DNA of 64,000 nt from Rhodovulum sp. 12E13 (GCF_003340565.1 NZ_QPLK01000014.1:44832-108831), one strand, 5' to 3'. Shown: positions 26,574 to 38,549, numbered from the stretch's first letter. The notes: generated from the sequence alone by a model not told the origin. Numbers and translations are program-made.

Positions 26574-28190
26574 TTACCCGTCGCGCAGGCGGAAGCGCTG
26601 GATCTTGCCGGTCTGCGTCTTGGGCAGGGCTGCGGCGAATTTTACCGAACGCGGATACTTGTAGGGCGCGATCGTCTCCTTGACGAAGGTCTGGAGCGTC
26701 AGCGCCATCGCCTCGCCGGGCCGGTGCCCGTCGGCGAGCACGACATGCGCCTCGACGATGGCGCCGCGCTCGCCGTCGGGCACGCCGATTACGGCGCATT
26801 CGGCAACCGCCTCGTGCGCGAGCAGGGCCGCCTCCACCTCGGGCCCCGCGATGTTGTAGCCCGAGGAGACGATCATGTCGTCCGATCGCGCGGCGAAATG
26901 GAAGCGCCCGTCCTCGTCCTGCCAGAAGCTGTCGCCGGTCAGGTTCCAGCCGCCGCGCACGTAGTCCTTCTGGCGCGGGTCGGCCATGTAGCGGCACCCT
27001 GTCGGCCCGCGCACGGCGAGCCGGCCGACCTCGCCGCGCGGCACCTCGGCCATGTCTTCGCCCACGATGCGGGCCTCGTAGCCGGTCACGGGCCGGCCGG
27101 TGCTGGCGGGACGATGGTCGTCGAAGCGGTTGGAGATGAAGATGTGCAGCATCTCGGTCGCGCCGATCCCGTCGAGCATCGGCTTGCCGGTCTTGGCGAT
27201 CCACTCGTCATAGACCGGCGCGGGCAGCGTCTCGCCCGCCGAGACGGCGGCGCGCAGGCTCGTCAGGTCCGCCCCCTCGTCCATCGCGCGCAGCATCGCG
27301 CGGTAGGCGGTGGGCGCGGTGAAACAGACGGTCGCGCCGTAACGCTCTATGATCTCGATGAGGTTCGGCGGCGAGGCGTTCTCGAGCAGCACCGCCGAGG
27401 CGCCGAAGCGCAGCGGGAACACGGCGAGGCCGCCGAGGCCGAAGGTGAAGGCCAGGGGCGGCGAGCCCACGAAGATATCCTCGGGCCGGACGCCCAGCAC
27501 CTCGCGCGCGTAGCCGTCGGCGATGATGAGGATGTCGCGGTGAAAGTGCATCGTGGCCTTGGGCGTGCCCGTGGTGCCGCTCGTGAAGCCCAGAAGCGCC
27601 ACGTCGTCGCGCCCGGTGCGGACGGCATCGAATACCACCGGCTTGTTCAGCGCGGCGCGGTCGAGCTCGGCGTCGTGGTTGGCGGTGCCGTCGAAGCCCA
27701 CGACCGTCTTGAGGGTGCGGCTGTCCTTGGCGCAGGTCACCAGCTCGTCCATCAGCCGCGTGTCGCAGAGCGCGAGAGAGACCTGGGCCTTGTCGACGAT
27801 CTTGGCCAGCTCCCCCGCCCGCAACATCGGCATGGTGTTGACCACGACCGCCCCGGCCTTGGTGGCCGCGAGCCAGCAGGCGACCATGGCGGGGTTGTTG
27901 GCCGAGCGGATCAGCACGCGGTGGCCGGGGCGCACGCCGTACTCGTCGACGAGCGCGGCGGCCAGCCGGTTCGTCCAGTCGGCAAGCTCCTTGTAGGTGC
28001 GCCGCCGTCCGTTGCCGATCAGCGCCGTGTAGTCGCCGAAGCCGCGCTCGACCATCCGGTCGGTCAGTTCGACGCCCGCGTTGAGCCAGTCCGGGTAGTC
28101 GAAGCCGTCGAGGGCGATCTCGGGCCAGTCGGCGAAATGCGGGAGGTTGTCCCGCGCGAACGTGTCGGAATGTCCCGTCGGCCCCAGCAT
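26574..28190 (-). CDS. Aromatic acid-CoA ligase, probable 2-aminobenzoate-CoA ligase
   Basis: Adenylate-forming enzyme of the benzoate-CoA ligase group, 538 residues. AMP-binding motif LLGFTSGTTGTPKATMHFHRD, then the GIGATEMLHIF A5 region, GRFHFAARSDDMIVSSGYNI and the catalytic Lys in LPKTQTGKIQRFRLR at the C-terminus. ATG at 28190 with AGGGAGG. It would activate the aromatic acid to its CoA thioester before the fused monooxygenase/reductase acts. Benzoate or salicylate remain possible substrates; 2-aminobenzoate is favoured because the operon carries the two-domain ACMR-like enzyme. Last gene of the minus-strand operon. Confidence 0.85.
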   Translation of the reverse strand: MLGPTGHSDTFARDNLPHFADWPEIALDGFDYPDWLNAGVELTDRMVERGFGDYTALIGNGRRRTYKELADWTNRLAAALVDEYGVRPGHRVLIRSANNPAMVACWLAATKAGAVVVNTMPMLRAGELAKIVDKAQVSLALCDTRLMDELVTCAKDSRTLKTVVGFDGTANHDAELDRAALNKPVVFDAVRTGRDDVALLGFTSGTTGTPKATMHFHRDILIIADGYAREVLGVRPEDIFVGSPPLAFTFGLGGLAVFPLRFGASAVLLENASPPNLIEIIERYGATVCFTAPTAYRAMLRAMDEGADLTSLRAAVSAGETLPAPVYDEWIAKTGKPMLDGIGATEMLHIFISNRFDDHRPASTGRPVTGYEARIVGEDMAEVPRGEVGRLAVRGPTGCRYMADPRQKDYVRGGWNLTGDSFWQDEDGRFHFAARSDDMIVSSGYNIAGPEVEAALLAHEAVAECAVIGVPDGERGAIVEAHVVLADGHRPGEAMALTLQTFVKETIAPYKYPRSVKFAAALPKTQTGKIQRFRLRDG

Positions 28191-28204
28191 CTTGTCGCCT
28201 CCCT

Positions 28205-29344
28205 TCACCCGCCCATCGCGGCGCGGGCGATGACAACCTTCTGCACGTCGCTCGCGCCCTCGTAGATCCTGAGCGCCCGGATCTCGCGGTAGAGCTGCTC
28301 GGTGATGTGCCCGGCCCGCACCCCGTCGCCGCCATGCAGCTGCACCGCCGCGTCGATCACCGTCTGCGCGGTCTCTGTGGCGTGCAGCTTGGCCATCGCG
28401 GCCTCGCGGCTGACGCGCCCGGCGCCCGTGTCCTTCGCCCAGGCGGCGCGGTAGACGAGCAGGGCCGACGCATCGACGCCGAGCGCCATGTCGGCCACGT
28501 GCCCCTGCACCATCTGCAAGTCGCCCATCGGGGCGCCGAACAGGTGCCGCGCGCGCACCCGTCCCAGCGTCTCGTCGAGCGCCCGGCGGGCGAAGCCGAG
28601 GGCGGCGGCGCCCACGGTGGAGCGGAACACGTCGAGCACCGACATCGCGATGCGGAAGCCCTTGCCCGCCTCGCCGATCAGCGCGTCGGCAGGCAGGCGA
28701 AGGCCGTCGAAGCGGAGGCGCGCGAGCGGGTGCGGCGCGGTCACCTCCAGCCGCTCGATCACCTCCAGCCCCGGCGTGTCGGCGGGGACGAGAAAGCACG
28801 ACAGGCCCTTCGCGCCCGGCCCCTCTCCGCTGCGGGCGAAGACGGTGTAGACGTCGGCGATGCCGCCGTTCGAGATCCACGTCTTCTCGCCGTTCAGCAC
28901 CCAGCCGTCGCCGTCAGCCCGCGCCTGCATGGCGATGTTCGCCACGTCGGAGCCGGAGGCCGGCTCGGTCAGCGCGAAGGCCGAGATGGCTGCGCCGCTG
29001 CGCGTCTTCTCCAGCCAGGCACGCTGCTCGGCCGTGCCGAACAGCGTGACCGGCCCCATCCCGAGGCCCTGCATGGCGAAGGCGAAATCGGCCAGCCCGT
29101 CGTGGCGGGCCAGCGTCTCGCGGATCAGGCACAGGGTGCGGACGTCCGGCGCGGTGCCGTCGCCGGTCGCGGTGTGGCGCAGGAAACGGGCCTCGCCCAG
29201 CTTCGCCACCAACCCGCGGCAGGCCGCGTCGACATCCCCATGGTCGGCGGGCAGGTTTGCGGCGCACCACGCCTCCAGCTCCTCGGCCAGCGCGCGGTGG
29301 CTGTCGTCGAAGAACGGCCAGTCGAGGAACGAGCGGTCGGACAT
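28205..29344 (-). CDS. Acyl-CoA dehydrogenase
   Basis: FAD-dependent acyl-CoA dehydrogenase, 379 residues. [19 protein letters not shown] and [16 protein letters not shown] form the flavin-binding core; the C-terminal [30 protein letters not shown] segment is typical. It starts 1 bp from the end of the preceding hydratase gene. In this operon it should oxidise an alicyclic or ring-opened CoA intermediate rather than a straight fatty acid. Confidence 0.9.
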   Translation of the reverse strand: MSDRSFLDWPFFDDSHRALAEELEAWCAANLPADHGDVDAACRGLVAKLGEARFLRHTATGDGTAPDVRTLCLIRETLARHDGLADFAFAMQGLGMGPVTLFGTAEQRAWLEKTRSGAAISAFALTEPASGSDVANIAMQARADGDGWVLNGEKTWISNGGIADVYTVFARSGEGPGAKGLSCFLVPADTPGLEVIERLEVTAPHPLARLRFDGLRLPADALIGEAGKGFRIAMSVLDVFRSTVGAAALGFARRALDETLGRVRARHLFGAPMGDLQMVQGHVADMALGVDASALLVYRAAWAKDTGAGRVSREAAMAKLHATETAQTVIDAAVQLHGGDGVRAGHITEQLYREIRALRIYEGASDVQKVVIARAAMGG

Positions 29345-29345
29345 G

Positions 29346-30158
29346 TCAGCGGCCCTCGAAAACGGGCTTTTCCTTCGCCACGAAGGCGCGATAGGCGGTC
29401 TCGAAGTCCTTGGTCTGCATGCAGATCGCCTGCGCCTGCGCCTCGGCCTCGATCGCCTGGTCGAGCCCCATGTTCCATTCCTGGTTGATCTGCGTCTTGG
29501 TGATGCCGTGGGCGAAGGTCGGACCTGCCACGATCCGCCCCGCGAGCTTCGCCGCCTCGGCGTCGAGCCGGTCGGCCGGATGCACCGCGTTCCAGAAGCC
29601 CCAGGCGTGGCCCTCGTCGGCGCCGAAGGAGCGCCCCGTGTAGAGCAGCTCCGCCGCGCGGCCCTGCCCGATGATGCGGGGCAGCATGGCGCAGGCGCCC
29701 ATGTCGGCCCCCGCCAGCCCGACGCGGGTGAACAGGAATGCGCACTTCGCCTCGGGGCTGGCCAGCCGAAGGTCGGAGGCCATGGCCAGGATCGCGCCCG
29801 CGCCCACGCAGATGCCGTCGACCGCGGCGATCACCGGCTTCTGGCAATGCAGGATCGCCTTGACCAGATCGCCCGTCATCCGGGTGAAGGTGAGCAGGTC
29901 CTTCATGTCCATCGCCACGAGCGGGCCGATGATGTCGTGAACGTCGCCGCCCGAGCAGAAATTGCCGCCGTTCGAGGCGAGGATCACCGCGTCGACATCG
30001 CCCGCATAGGGCAGGGCGCGGAAGGTGTCGCGCAGCTCGGCGTAGCTGTCGAAGGTGAGCGGGTTCTTCCGCTCGGCCCCATGCAGGCGGATCGTGGCGA
30101 CCCGCCCCTCCACCTGCCAGTCGAAGTGCCGCGGCGCGTGGCCGGTCATGTCGCTCAT
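29346..30158 (-). CDS. Enoyl-CoA hydratase/isomerase family protein
   Basis: Crotonase-fold enzyme, 270 residues. First oxyanion-hole element [18 protein letters not shown] and second [22 protein letters not shown]. The second differs from the common PGAGGTQRL, suggesting a specialised ring hydratase or hydrolase rather than a standard beta-oxidation hydratase. AGGAGGG ribosome-binding site. It overlaps the MarR gene end by 4 bp. Confidence 0.88.
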   Translation of the reverse strand: MSDMTGHAPRHFDWQVEGRVATIRLHGAERKNPLTFDSYAELRDTFRALPYAGDVDAVILASNGGNFCSGGDVHDIIGPLVAMDMKDLLTFTRMTGDLVKAILHCQKPVIAAVDGICVGAGAILAMASDLRLASPEAKCAFLFTRVGLAGADMGACAMLPRIIGQGRAAELLYTGRSFGADEGHAWGFWNAVHPADRLDAEAAKLAGRIVAGPTFAHGITKTQINQEWNMGLDQAIEAEAQAQAICMQTKDFETAYRAFVAKEKPVFEGR

Positions 30159-30625
30159 TGCTGACCCTCCTGTCCGATGCGCCCCAGCAGCCCGATCATC
30201 GTGTCGAGCTCGGCCTCGTCGAGATCGGCAAAGATCGAGTCGATCCACGCCTCGTGCTCGGCGGCCATGCGTGCGAAGCGCGCGCGCCCTGTCTCGGTCA
30301 GCCGCACCCGATGCGCGCGGCGGTCGCCCTCGACGCTCGCGCGCTCGGCCAGACCCTCTGCCACCAGCCGCTCGACGATGCCGGTGACGTTGCCGTTCGA
30401 CACCTTCAGGTGCGTCGACAGTTCCGACATGCGCAGCCCGCCGGGATAGCGGTTGAGCGTGGCGAGCACGTCGAAGCGGGGCAGGGTGCTGTCGTGCCCT
30501 TTGCGCAGGCGCTCGCGCAGCTCGGCCTCGGTGGTGCGCGTGGCCCGCAGGAGGCGCAGCCAAAGCCGCAGCCGCTGCTTCGACAGCGGCGAGGGGGACG
30601 GCGCGGCGGGCTTCACCTCGCTCAT
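30155..30625 (-). CDS. MarR-family regulator inside the aromatic-CoA operon
   Basis: 156-residue winged-helix protein: [44 protein letters not shown], recognition helix [18 protein letters not shown] and wing [13 protein letters not shown]. It is embedded in the operon with 4-bp overlaps on both sides, so it is made with the enzymes. It is the obvious candidate to bind the three 30-bp palindromes, with an aryl-CoA thioester as effector, as for the MarR-type BadR, CouR and HcaR regulators. That assignment is inference. Confidence 0.87.
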   Translation of the reverse strand: MSEVKPAAPSPSPLSKQRLRLWLRLLRATRTTEAELRERLRKGHDSTLPRFDVLATLNRYPGGLRMSELSTHLKVSNGNVTGIVERLVAEGLAERASVEGDRRAHRVRLTETGRARFARMAAEHEAWIDSIFADLDEAELDTMIGLLGRIGQEGQQ

Positions 30626-31370
30626 GCCTCGCCCCCCGCGATGGCGATGGCCTGCCCCGTGATCCCCTCGGAACCCGGCCCGCAGAGCCAGAGCGCGGCG
30701 GCGGTGACTTCGGCGGGGCGGATCAGGCGCCGCTGGGGGCTCATCGCCTCGAGGCCGGCGCGCGCGTCCTCGGCGCTCATGCCGGTCTTTTCGGCGATGT
30801 TGGCGACGCTCCGTTCCGTCATCTCGGTATCGAGGAAGCCGGGGCAGAGCGCGTTCGCCGTGGCGCCGGTGCGGGCGAGTTCCAGCGCGGTGGAGCGGAC
30901 GAGGCCGACCACGCCGTGCTTGGCGGCCGAATAGGCCGAAACGTAGGGGTAGCCCTTGAGCCCGGCGGTGGAGGCCACCGCGATCAGTCGCCCCCAGCCG
31001 GGCGTCTTGCCCAGCCGGCGCACGGCCTCGCGGAAGGTCAGGAACACGCCGGTGAGGTTGACCGACAGCATCCGCTCCCACGCTTCGAGGCCGGTGCGGG
31101 CAAGCGGCGCGCTCTCCGAGGCGCCGGCATTGGCGATCACGATCTCCGCTGCGCCGACCCGGTCGAACATGGCGGCCACGCTCGCCTCGTCGGTGACGTC
31201 GGCCACCACCGGGTGAATGCGCGGGGCGCTTTCGGCCACCTCCGAAAGCCGCGCCTCGGTGCGCCCGGCGATCCACACCTCGGCGCCCGCCGCGGCAAGG
31301 CCGCGGGCGAGATCGGCCCCGAGCCCCGTGCCGCCGCCGGTGACGAGCGCGCTCCTGCCCGCAAGCGCGC

Positions 31371-31374
<4 letters not shown>
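30622..31374 (-). CDS. SDR-family NAD(P)-dependent oxidoreductase
   Basis: 250-residue short-chain dehydrogenase: [17 protein letters not shown] nucleotide motif at residues 10-26, NAGASES, catalytic Ser in [11 protein letters not shown] and YSAAK (YxxxK) near residue 152. Overlaps the fused monooxygenase/reductase gene upstream (ATGA). Likely reduces or oxidises an alicyclic beta-hydroxy/keto-CoA intermediate after the ACMR step. Confidence 0.9.
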
Positions 31375-33659
<2,285 letters not shown>

Positions 33660-33720
33660 CGCGGTTCTCTCCCCGTGTGAGCGCCCGGATCGTCGGTCAG
33701 ACTGGCAGCGGGCGCGATTC

Positions 33721-33750
33721 ATTTCAAGCTTAAAACTTTATGCTTGAAAT
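33721..33750. promoter_or_regulatory. Shared 30-bp operator, copy C, in the divergent promoter region
   Basis: Perfect 9-bp inverted repeat ATTTCAAGC (33721-33729) and GCTTGAAAT (33742-33750) around an AT-rich 12-base spacer, in the 120-bp gap between the two divergent operons. An isolated AT-rich island in about 70 percent GC DNA, 29 bp before the plus-strand start and 61 bp before the minus-strand start, it can control both directions. Confidence 0.8.
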
Positions 33751-33779
33751 TTATGCCCCGAGCGGGACAATCAAGGGTG

Positions 33780-34544
33780 ATGAGCGAGCACCTGATTTCC
33801 GAGCGTCGCGGCGCCGTCCTGCACCTGCGGCTCAACCGGCCCGACCGGCGCAACGCGCTCAACACCGCGCTGCTGGCCGACCTCGCGGCGGCGCTGGGCA
33901 CGGCGGCCGAGGACGGCGGCGTGCGCGTCGCGTGCCTCGTGGGCGAGGGCGGGCACTTCGCCGCCGGCGCCGATATCGACGAGATCGCGGCCAAGGGCTC
34001 GGCCGAGGGCGCCGCCGATCCGCGCAAGGCGGCGTGGGCGTCGATCCGGTCGTTCCCCAAGCCGGTCGTGGCGGGGGTCGAGGGCTCCTGCCTCGGCGGC
34101 GGCTGCGAACTGATGCTGATGGCCGATCTCGTGGTCGCGGGGCAGGGCGCCACCTTCGGCCTGCCCGAGACGTCGCTGGGTCTGATCCCCGGCGCGGGCG
34201 GCACCCAGCGGTTGACCGCGCTGGTGGGTCGCGCCCGCGCGATGCGGATGATCCTGACCGGAGAACGGATCGACGCGCCGACCGCGCTCGACTGGGGTCT
34301 CGTGGCGTGGCTCGCCGAGAGCGGGGCCGACGAGGCGGCGGCGCTGGCCGAGCGGCTGGCGGGGCGCGCGCCGCTGGCGCTGGCGGCCGCCAAGCGCGCG
34401 GTGATCGACGCCGCCGAGGGGCCGCTGGCCGAGGGGCTCGTGGCCGAGCGGCTGGCCTTCGAGGCGCTGCTCGACAGCGCCGACAAGGCGGAGGGGATCG
34501 CCGCGTTCCGCGAAAAGCGCGCGCCCGTCTTCGAGGGGCATTGA
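33780..34544 (+). CDS. Enoyl-CoA hydratase
   Basis: Crotonase-fold protein, 254 residues. The oxyanion element HFAAGADIDEI and the catalytic ETSLGLIPGAGGTQRLTALVG (Glu and GGTQRL) are canonical, unlike the hydratase of the opposite operon. The ATG at 33780 is chosen because an upstream in-frame ATG at 33744 lies inside operator copy C. First gene of the plus-strand operon, followed 7 bp later by the 3-hydroxyacyl-CoA dehydrogenase. Confidence 0.92.
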   Translation: MSEHLISERRGAVLHLRLNRPDRRNALNTALLADLAAALGTAAEDGGVRVACLVGEGGHFAAGADIDEIAAKGSAEGAADPRKAAWASIRSFPKPVVAGVEGSCLGGGCELMLMADLVVAGQGATFGLPETSLGLIPGAGGTQRLTALVGRARAMRMILTGERIDAPTALDWGLVAWLAESGADEAAALAERLAGRAPLALAAAKRAVIDAAEGPLAEGLVAERLAFEALLDSADKAEGIAAFREKRAPVFEGH

Positions 34545-34551
34545 GGTGGCG

Positions 34552-35658
34552 ATGGAGCGCATCGGGGTCGTCGGCGCAGGCGCGATGGGGCGCGGCATCG
34601 CCCAGGTCGCCGCGCAGGCGGGCTGCGCCGTGACGCTGACCGACGTGTCGGAGCCCGCGCTGGAGGCGGCGCGCGACGCCATCGGCGCCAGCCTGTCGCG
34701 CGCCGTCCGAAAGGGCAAGCTGCCCGGGGAAGATGCCGCCGCGGCGCTGGGCCGGATCGTGACCGGCACCGAGCTCGCCTGCCATGCCGGGGCCGAGCTG
34801 GTGATCGAAGCGGCGGTGGAGCGGCTCGATGTCAAGGCCGCGATCTTCCGCGAACTCGCCCGGGCCGCGCCGGGGGCGGTGCGCGCCTCGAACACCTCGT
34901 CGCTGGCGATCCGCGAGATCGCCGGCGCGGCCGGCACACCGCTGATCGGCCTGCACTTTTTCAACCCGGCGCACGCGATGAAGCTGGTCGAGGTGATCCT
35001 GCCCGATGGGGCGGAGGGGCTGGCGCCCATGCTCGAGCAGACGTTGCGCGCCTGGGGCAAGACGCCCGTGCGCGCGCCCGACAGCCCCGGCTTCATCGTC
35101 AATCGCTGCGCACGGCCCTTCTACGGCGAGGCGCTGGCGATGCTCGAAGAGGGGGCCAAGCCCGCCGCCATCGACGCGGCGATGGTTGCCGCCGGCTACC
35201 GGATGGGCCCGTTCGCGCTCATCGACCTCGTGGGCGCCGACGTGAACCTCGCCGCTTCGGAGAGTGTGGCACGGGCCATGGGCGGGCACCCCCGCTACCA
35301 CGTCTTCGACGCGCTGAGGCGGCAGGTCGTGGCGGGCCGGCTGGGCCGCAAGTCGGGCGAGGGTTTCGTGACGCCCGACCCCGGCGCGGCGGGGCCGGCG
35401 CCCGGCGCGGCCGAGCGGATCGAGGCGGCGCTGGTCAACGAGGCGGCGAGCCTGCTGGCCGAGGGTGTCGCGGAAGACGACATCGACACCGCCATGCGGC
35501 TCGGTCTCAACTTTCCTCGCGGCCCCTTCGAGATCGCCCGCGCGGCCGGGCCGGCTGCCATCGTGGCCCGGCTGGAGGCGCTCGAGGCCGCCGCGCCCGC
35601 GCATCTGAAGGGCCGCTATGCCCCCGCTGCCGCCCTGCGCGCGATGGAGTCCGCCTGA
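34552..35658 (+). CDS. 3-Hydroxyacyl-CoA dehydrogenase
   Basis: NAD-binding GAGAMGRGIAQVAAQAG at the N-terminus, ASNTSSLAIREIA, GLHFFNPAHAMKLVEVI (catalytic His region) and SPGFIVNRCARPFYGEAL. The C-terminus contains two 3HCDH_C-like halves (GYRMGPFALIDLVGAD and GLNFPRGPFEIARAAG), as in PaaH-type enzymes. 368 residues from the ATG; a GTG two codons earlier is the alternative. Oxidises the 3-hydroxyacyl-CoA made by the preceding hydratase. Confidence 0.92.
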   Translation: MERIGVVGAGAMGRGIAQVAAQAGCAVTLTDVSEPALEAARDAIGASLSRAVRKGKLPGEDAAAALGRIVTGTELACHAGAELVIEAAVERLDVKAAIFRELARAAPGAVRASNTSSLAIREIAGAAGTPLIGLHFFNPAHAMKLVEVILPDGAEGLAPMLEQTLRAWGKTPVRAPDSPGFIVNRCARPFYGEALAMLEEGAKPAAIDAAMVAAGYRMGPFALIDLVGADVNLAASESVARAMGGHPRYHVFDALRRQVVAGRLGRKSGEGFVTPDPGAAGPAPGAAERIEAALVNEAASLLAEGVAEDDIDTAMRLGLNFPRGPFEIARAAGPAAIVARLEALEAAAPAHLKGRYAPAAALRAMESA

Positions 35659-36857
35659 TGCGCCCGGCCATCATCGCCCAGGGCCGCCGCACGCCCATCG
35701 GCCGCTACGGCGGCGCGCTCGCCCCCGTGAGGCCCGACGACATGGCGGCCCACGTCATCGACGCGCTGCTCGACACCGCTCCGGGGCTGGTGCCGTGCGA
35801 GGTGGCGATGGGCTGCGCCAACCAGGCTGGCGAGGACAACCGCAACGTCGCCCGCATGGCGGTGCTGCTCTCGCGCCTGCCGGAGACGGTGCCGGCGCTG
35901 ACGCTCAACCGCCTCTGCGCCTCCGGCATGGACGCGGTGATCCACGGCGCGCGGGCGGTGGCGACGGGTGAGGCGGAAGTGGTGTTGGCGGGCGGCGTCG
36001 AGTCGATGTCGCGCGCCCCCTTCGTGATGCCCAAGGCCGACAGCGCCTTTTCCCGCGCGGCCGAGATCCACGACACGACGATCGGCTGGCGCTTCGTGCA
36101 CAAGCGGATCGCGGCGGAGTTCGGCATCCACTCGATGCCCGAGACGGCGGAAAACCTCGCCGCCGAGCGCGGGATCGCCCGCGCCGACCAGGACGCCTGC
36201 GCCCTGCGCTCCCAGCAGCGCACCGCCGCCCATGCCGCCCGCCGGGCCGAGGACATCGCGCCGGTGACGATCCCGCAGCGCCGGGGAGAGCCGGTGGTCG
36301 TGGCCGACGACGAGCACCCGCGCGAGACGACGCTGGAAAAGCTGGGCCGCCTGCCCACCCCCTTCGCCGACCCCGGCACCGTCACCCCCGGCAACGCCTC
36401 GGGGGTCAACGACGGGGCGGCAGCGCTGATCGTCGCCTCGGAAGAGGCGGTCGCGCGCCACGGCCTGACGCCGCTCGCCCGCGTCACCGCCGCCGCCTCG
36501 GCCGGGGTGGCGCCGCGCATCATGGGGATCGGCCCGGTCGCCGCGATGGAGCGGCTGACCGAGCGCACCGGCCTGACCATCGCCGATTTCGACCGGATCG
36601 AGCTCAACGAGGCGTTCGCCGCGCAGGTGCTTGCCTGCACCCGCGCCTGGGGCCTGCCCGACGACGCGGCCCACCTCAACCCCGAGGGTGGCGCCATCGC
36701 GCTCGGCCACCCGCTCGGCATGTCGGGCGCCCGCATCGCCCATCTGGCCGCCGGCGCCGTCGGCCGGGGCGAGGTGCGCCGGGCGCTTGCCACGCTATGC
36801 GTCGGCGTCGGGCAGGGCGTGGCGCTGGCCCTCGAAGCCCTGCCGCGAGAGGTCTGA
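35658..36857 (+). CDS. Acetyl-CoA acyltransferase (thiolase, 3-oxoadipyl-CoA thiolase-like)
   Basis: 399-residue thiolase. Nucleophilic Cys in TLNRLCASGMDAVIHGAR near residue 93, ELNEAFAAQVL, catalytic His in GGAIALGHPLGMSGARI near residue 350 and second Cys in ATLCVGVGQG near residue 380. The start overlaps the previous stop (TGATG). Last carbon-carbon cleavage of the pathway, releasing acetyl-CoA; similarity to PaaJ/PcaF suggests a dicarboxylic 3-oxoacyl-CoA substrate, which fits ring-opened aromatic intermediates. Confidence 0.92.
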   Translation: MRPAIIAQGRRTPIGRYGGALAPVRPDDMAAHVIDALLDTAPGLVPCEVAMGCANQAGEDNRNVARMAVLLSRLPETVPALTLNRLCASGMDAVIHGARAVATGEAEVVLAGGVESMSRAPFVMPKADSAFSRAAEIHDTTIGWRFVHKRIAAEFGIHSMPETAENLAAERGIARADQDACALRSQQRTAAHAARRAEDIAPVTIPQRRGEPVVVADDEHPRETTLEKLGRLPTPFADPGTVTPGNASGVNDGAAALIVASEEAVARHGLTPLARVTAAASAGVAPRIMGIGPVAAMERLTERTGLTIADFDRIELNEAFAAQVLACTRAWGLPDDAAHLNPEGGAIALGHPLGMSGARIAHLAAGAVGRGEVRRALATLCVGVGQGVALALEALPREV

Positions 36858-36897
36858 CCATGACGACCGGCATCACCGCCGATGGGAGCACGCGCCG

Positions 36898-37317
36898 ATG
36901 ACGTTCCACTGGCAGCGCAAGGTGCGGTTCCGCGATTGCGACCCGGCGGGGATCGTCTTCTACCCGCGCTATTTCGAGATGATGAACGACCTCGTGGAGA
37001 GCTTCTTCGACGATGCGATCGGCTGGTCGTTCGGCGCGATGCATGTCGAGGATGGCGTCGGCGTGCCGATGGGACAGATCGAGGCGCGCTTCACCGCGCC
37101 CTCGCGGCTGGGCGACGTGCTCGACTGGCGGCTCACCCTCTCGCGGCTCGGCGGTGCGACGGCCGACCTCGTCATGGTGGCCGAGGGGGCGGGCGTGCGG
37201 CGGCTGCGGGCCACCGGCACCCTCGTCTGCGTCGACATCGCGGCGATGAAGTCGCGCCCCTGGCCCGACCGCATCCGCCCGCGCCTGACCGAATACCTTG
37301 AGGAGTCCGCGTCGTGA
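36898..37317 (+). CDS. Acyl-CoA thioesterase (4-hydroxybenzoyl-CoA thioesterase family)
   Basis: 139-residue hot-dog-fold thioesterase. The catalytic Asp lies in FRDCDPAGIVFYPRYFEMMNDL, the diagnostic 4HBT motif, near residue 17. It may rescue CoA from dead-end aromatic thioesters, or could hydrolyse a productive aryl-CoA such as gentisyl-CoA. The stop overlaps the GTG start of the RidA-like gene. Confidence 0.9.
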   Translation: MTFHWQRKVRFRDCDPAGIVFYPRYFEMMNDLVESFFDDAIGWSFGAMHVEDGVGVPMGQIEARFTAPSRLGDVLDWRLTLSRLGGATADLVMVAEGAGVRRLRATGTLVCVDIAAMKSRPWPDRIRPRLTEYLEESAS

Positions 37318-37718
37318 GCACCATCACCGTCCATCCCGAGGGTTGGAAGCCGGCCCGGGGCTATGCCAACGGCATGATCGCCGAGGGAAGGATGCTGTTC
37401 GTCGGCGGCCAGATCGGCTGGACCGCGGAGCAGGTCTTCGAGGCGCACGACTTCATCGGCCAGATGAGCCAGGCGCTGCGCAATATCCTCGCCGTGGTCG
37501 AGGCCGCGGGGGGGCGGGCCGAGCACATCGTACGGCTGACCTGGTACGTCACCGACAAGGCCGAGTATCTCGCCCACCAGAAGGAGGTCGGCCGCGCCTA
37601 CCGCGAGATTATGGGCTACCACTTCCCCGCAATGACGATGGTCGTCGTCTCGGCGCTGGTCGAGGACGCGGCGAAGGTCGAGATCGAGGCGACCGCCGTT
37701 CTGCCGCCTGCCTGCTGA
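37314..37718 (+). CDS. RidA/YjgF-family protein lacking the catalytic Arg
   Basis: 134 residues: GMIAEGRMLFVGGQIGW, ALRNILAVVEAAGGRAEHIVRLTWYV and C-terminal ALVEDAAKVEIEATAVLPP, all Rid-fold hallmarks. By eye, the position of the imine-deaminase Arg (R105, in VARLPK of enteric RidA) is Ala, so it belongs to an Arg-less Rid subgroup (Rid4-7 type). GTG start overlapping the thioesterase stop. Being last in an aminoaromatic-CoA operon, it may act on an enamine/imine intermediate by another mechanism or bind a pathway compound. Confidence 0.88.
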   Translation: MSTITVHPEGWKPARGYANGMIAEGRMLFVGGQIGWTAEQVFEAHDFIGQMSQALRNILAVVEAAGGRAEHIVRLTWYVTDKAEYLAHQKEVGRAYREIMGYHFPAMTMVVVSALVEDAAKVEIEATAVLPPAC

Positions 37719-37820
37719 AGCGCTGGCGCCGCCCTGCCGCTTCAGGAGCGGAGGGTGAGCAAGAGCCGGTCGACCTCCGCCGCGCGCTCCTCCCGCGGCA
37801 CAGCGAGCAGCCTCCGCACC

Positions 37821-37860
37821 CGCGCCGCGGCAGGGCGGCCCGCGCCGCGGCAGGGCGGCC
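37821..37860. repeat. Perfect tandem duplication of a 20-bp unit
   Basis: Two exact head-to-tail copies of a GC-only 20-mer starting CGCGCCGCGG (37821-37840 and 37841-37860), in the 281-bp gap between the RidA-like gene and gpt. No gene is supported in that gap; a minus-strand frame at 37742-37873 running through the repeat ends EERAAEVDRLLLTLRS and may be the tail of a lost gene. Confidence 0.7.
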
Positions 37861-37999
37861 CGCGTCCGACCATCCGCGAACCCGGAGCGCGCGCCACCGA
37901 TGCGGCCCGCCTGCGCACCCGGTTCCTGGCCGTGAGGGGAGCCCGTGTCTACCTGCGCCGGCTGGCGGCCGGGCTTCGTCGGCCCGGCTTCCGGGCCCC

Positions 38000-38500
38000 T
38001 CAGTCGCGTCCGCGATAGGGCTCGACGTATTGCAGCGCCATGTCCCAGGGAAAGAAGATCCAGGTGTCCTGGCTGACCTCGGTGATGAAGGTGTCGACCA
38101 TGCCGCGCCCCTTGGGCTTGGCGTAGATCGTGGCGAAATGCGCCCTCGGATAGAGCTCGCGCACCAGTTCCAGCGTCTTGCCCGTATCCACGAGGTCGTC
38201 GACGATCAGGATGCCCGTGCCGTCGCCCATCAGGTCGGCGTCCGGCGATTTCAGCACCTTCGCGGCGGTCTGGGTCTGGTGATCGTAGGATTTCACACTG
38301 ATCGTGTCGACCGTGCGGATGTCGAGCTCGCGGCTGACGATCATCGCCGGCGCCATGCCACCCCGCGTGATCGCCACCACGCCGCGCCAGCCGCCCTCCG
38401 GCCCCGCGCTTTCCAGCCGCCAGGCGAGGGCGCGGGCGTCGCGGTGGAGCTGGTCCCAGCTGACGTGAAAGCCCTTCTCGTGGGGCAAACGGTCGGTCAT
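38000..38500 (-). CDS. gpt: Xanthine-guanine phosphoribosyltransferase
   Basis: Purine salvage enzyme transferring phosphoribose from PRPP to xanthine or guanine. 166 residues. [22 protein letters not shown] and the PRPP-binding loop [14 protein letters not shown] near residue 100; C-terminal DTWIFFPWD is the Gpt base-binding motif. GGGAGAGAG ribosome-binding site. Downstream of fabI on the same strand with a 49-bp gap. Confidence 0.95.
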   Translation of the reverse strand: MTDRLPHEKGFHVSWDQLHRDARALAWRLESAGPEGGWRGVVAITRGGMAPAMIVSRELDIRTVDTISVKSYDHQTQTAAKVLKSPDADLMGDGTGILIVDDLVDTGKTLELVRELYPRAHFATIYAKPKGRGMVDTFITEVSQDTWIFFPWDMALQYVEPYRGRD

Positions 38501-38549
38501 GTCTCTCTCCCGGCTAGCGGTCGTCGCTGCGCACTTCCCGGTCCGCCGC

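Noticed and set aside
33744..33779. Upstream ATG start for the enoyl-CoA hydratase
   Set aside because: It lies inside operator copy C and adds 12 residues absent from the crotonase fold; the ATG at 33780 is more likely.
37742..37873. Small minus-strand gene ending EERAAEVDRLLLTLRS
   Set aside because: The ending looks protein-like, but the frame passes through a perfect 20-bp tandem duplication, has no ribosome-binding site and no recognisable domain; kept only as a possible remnant.
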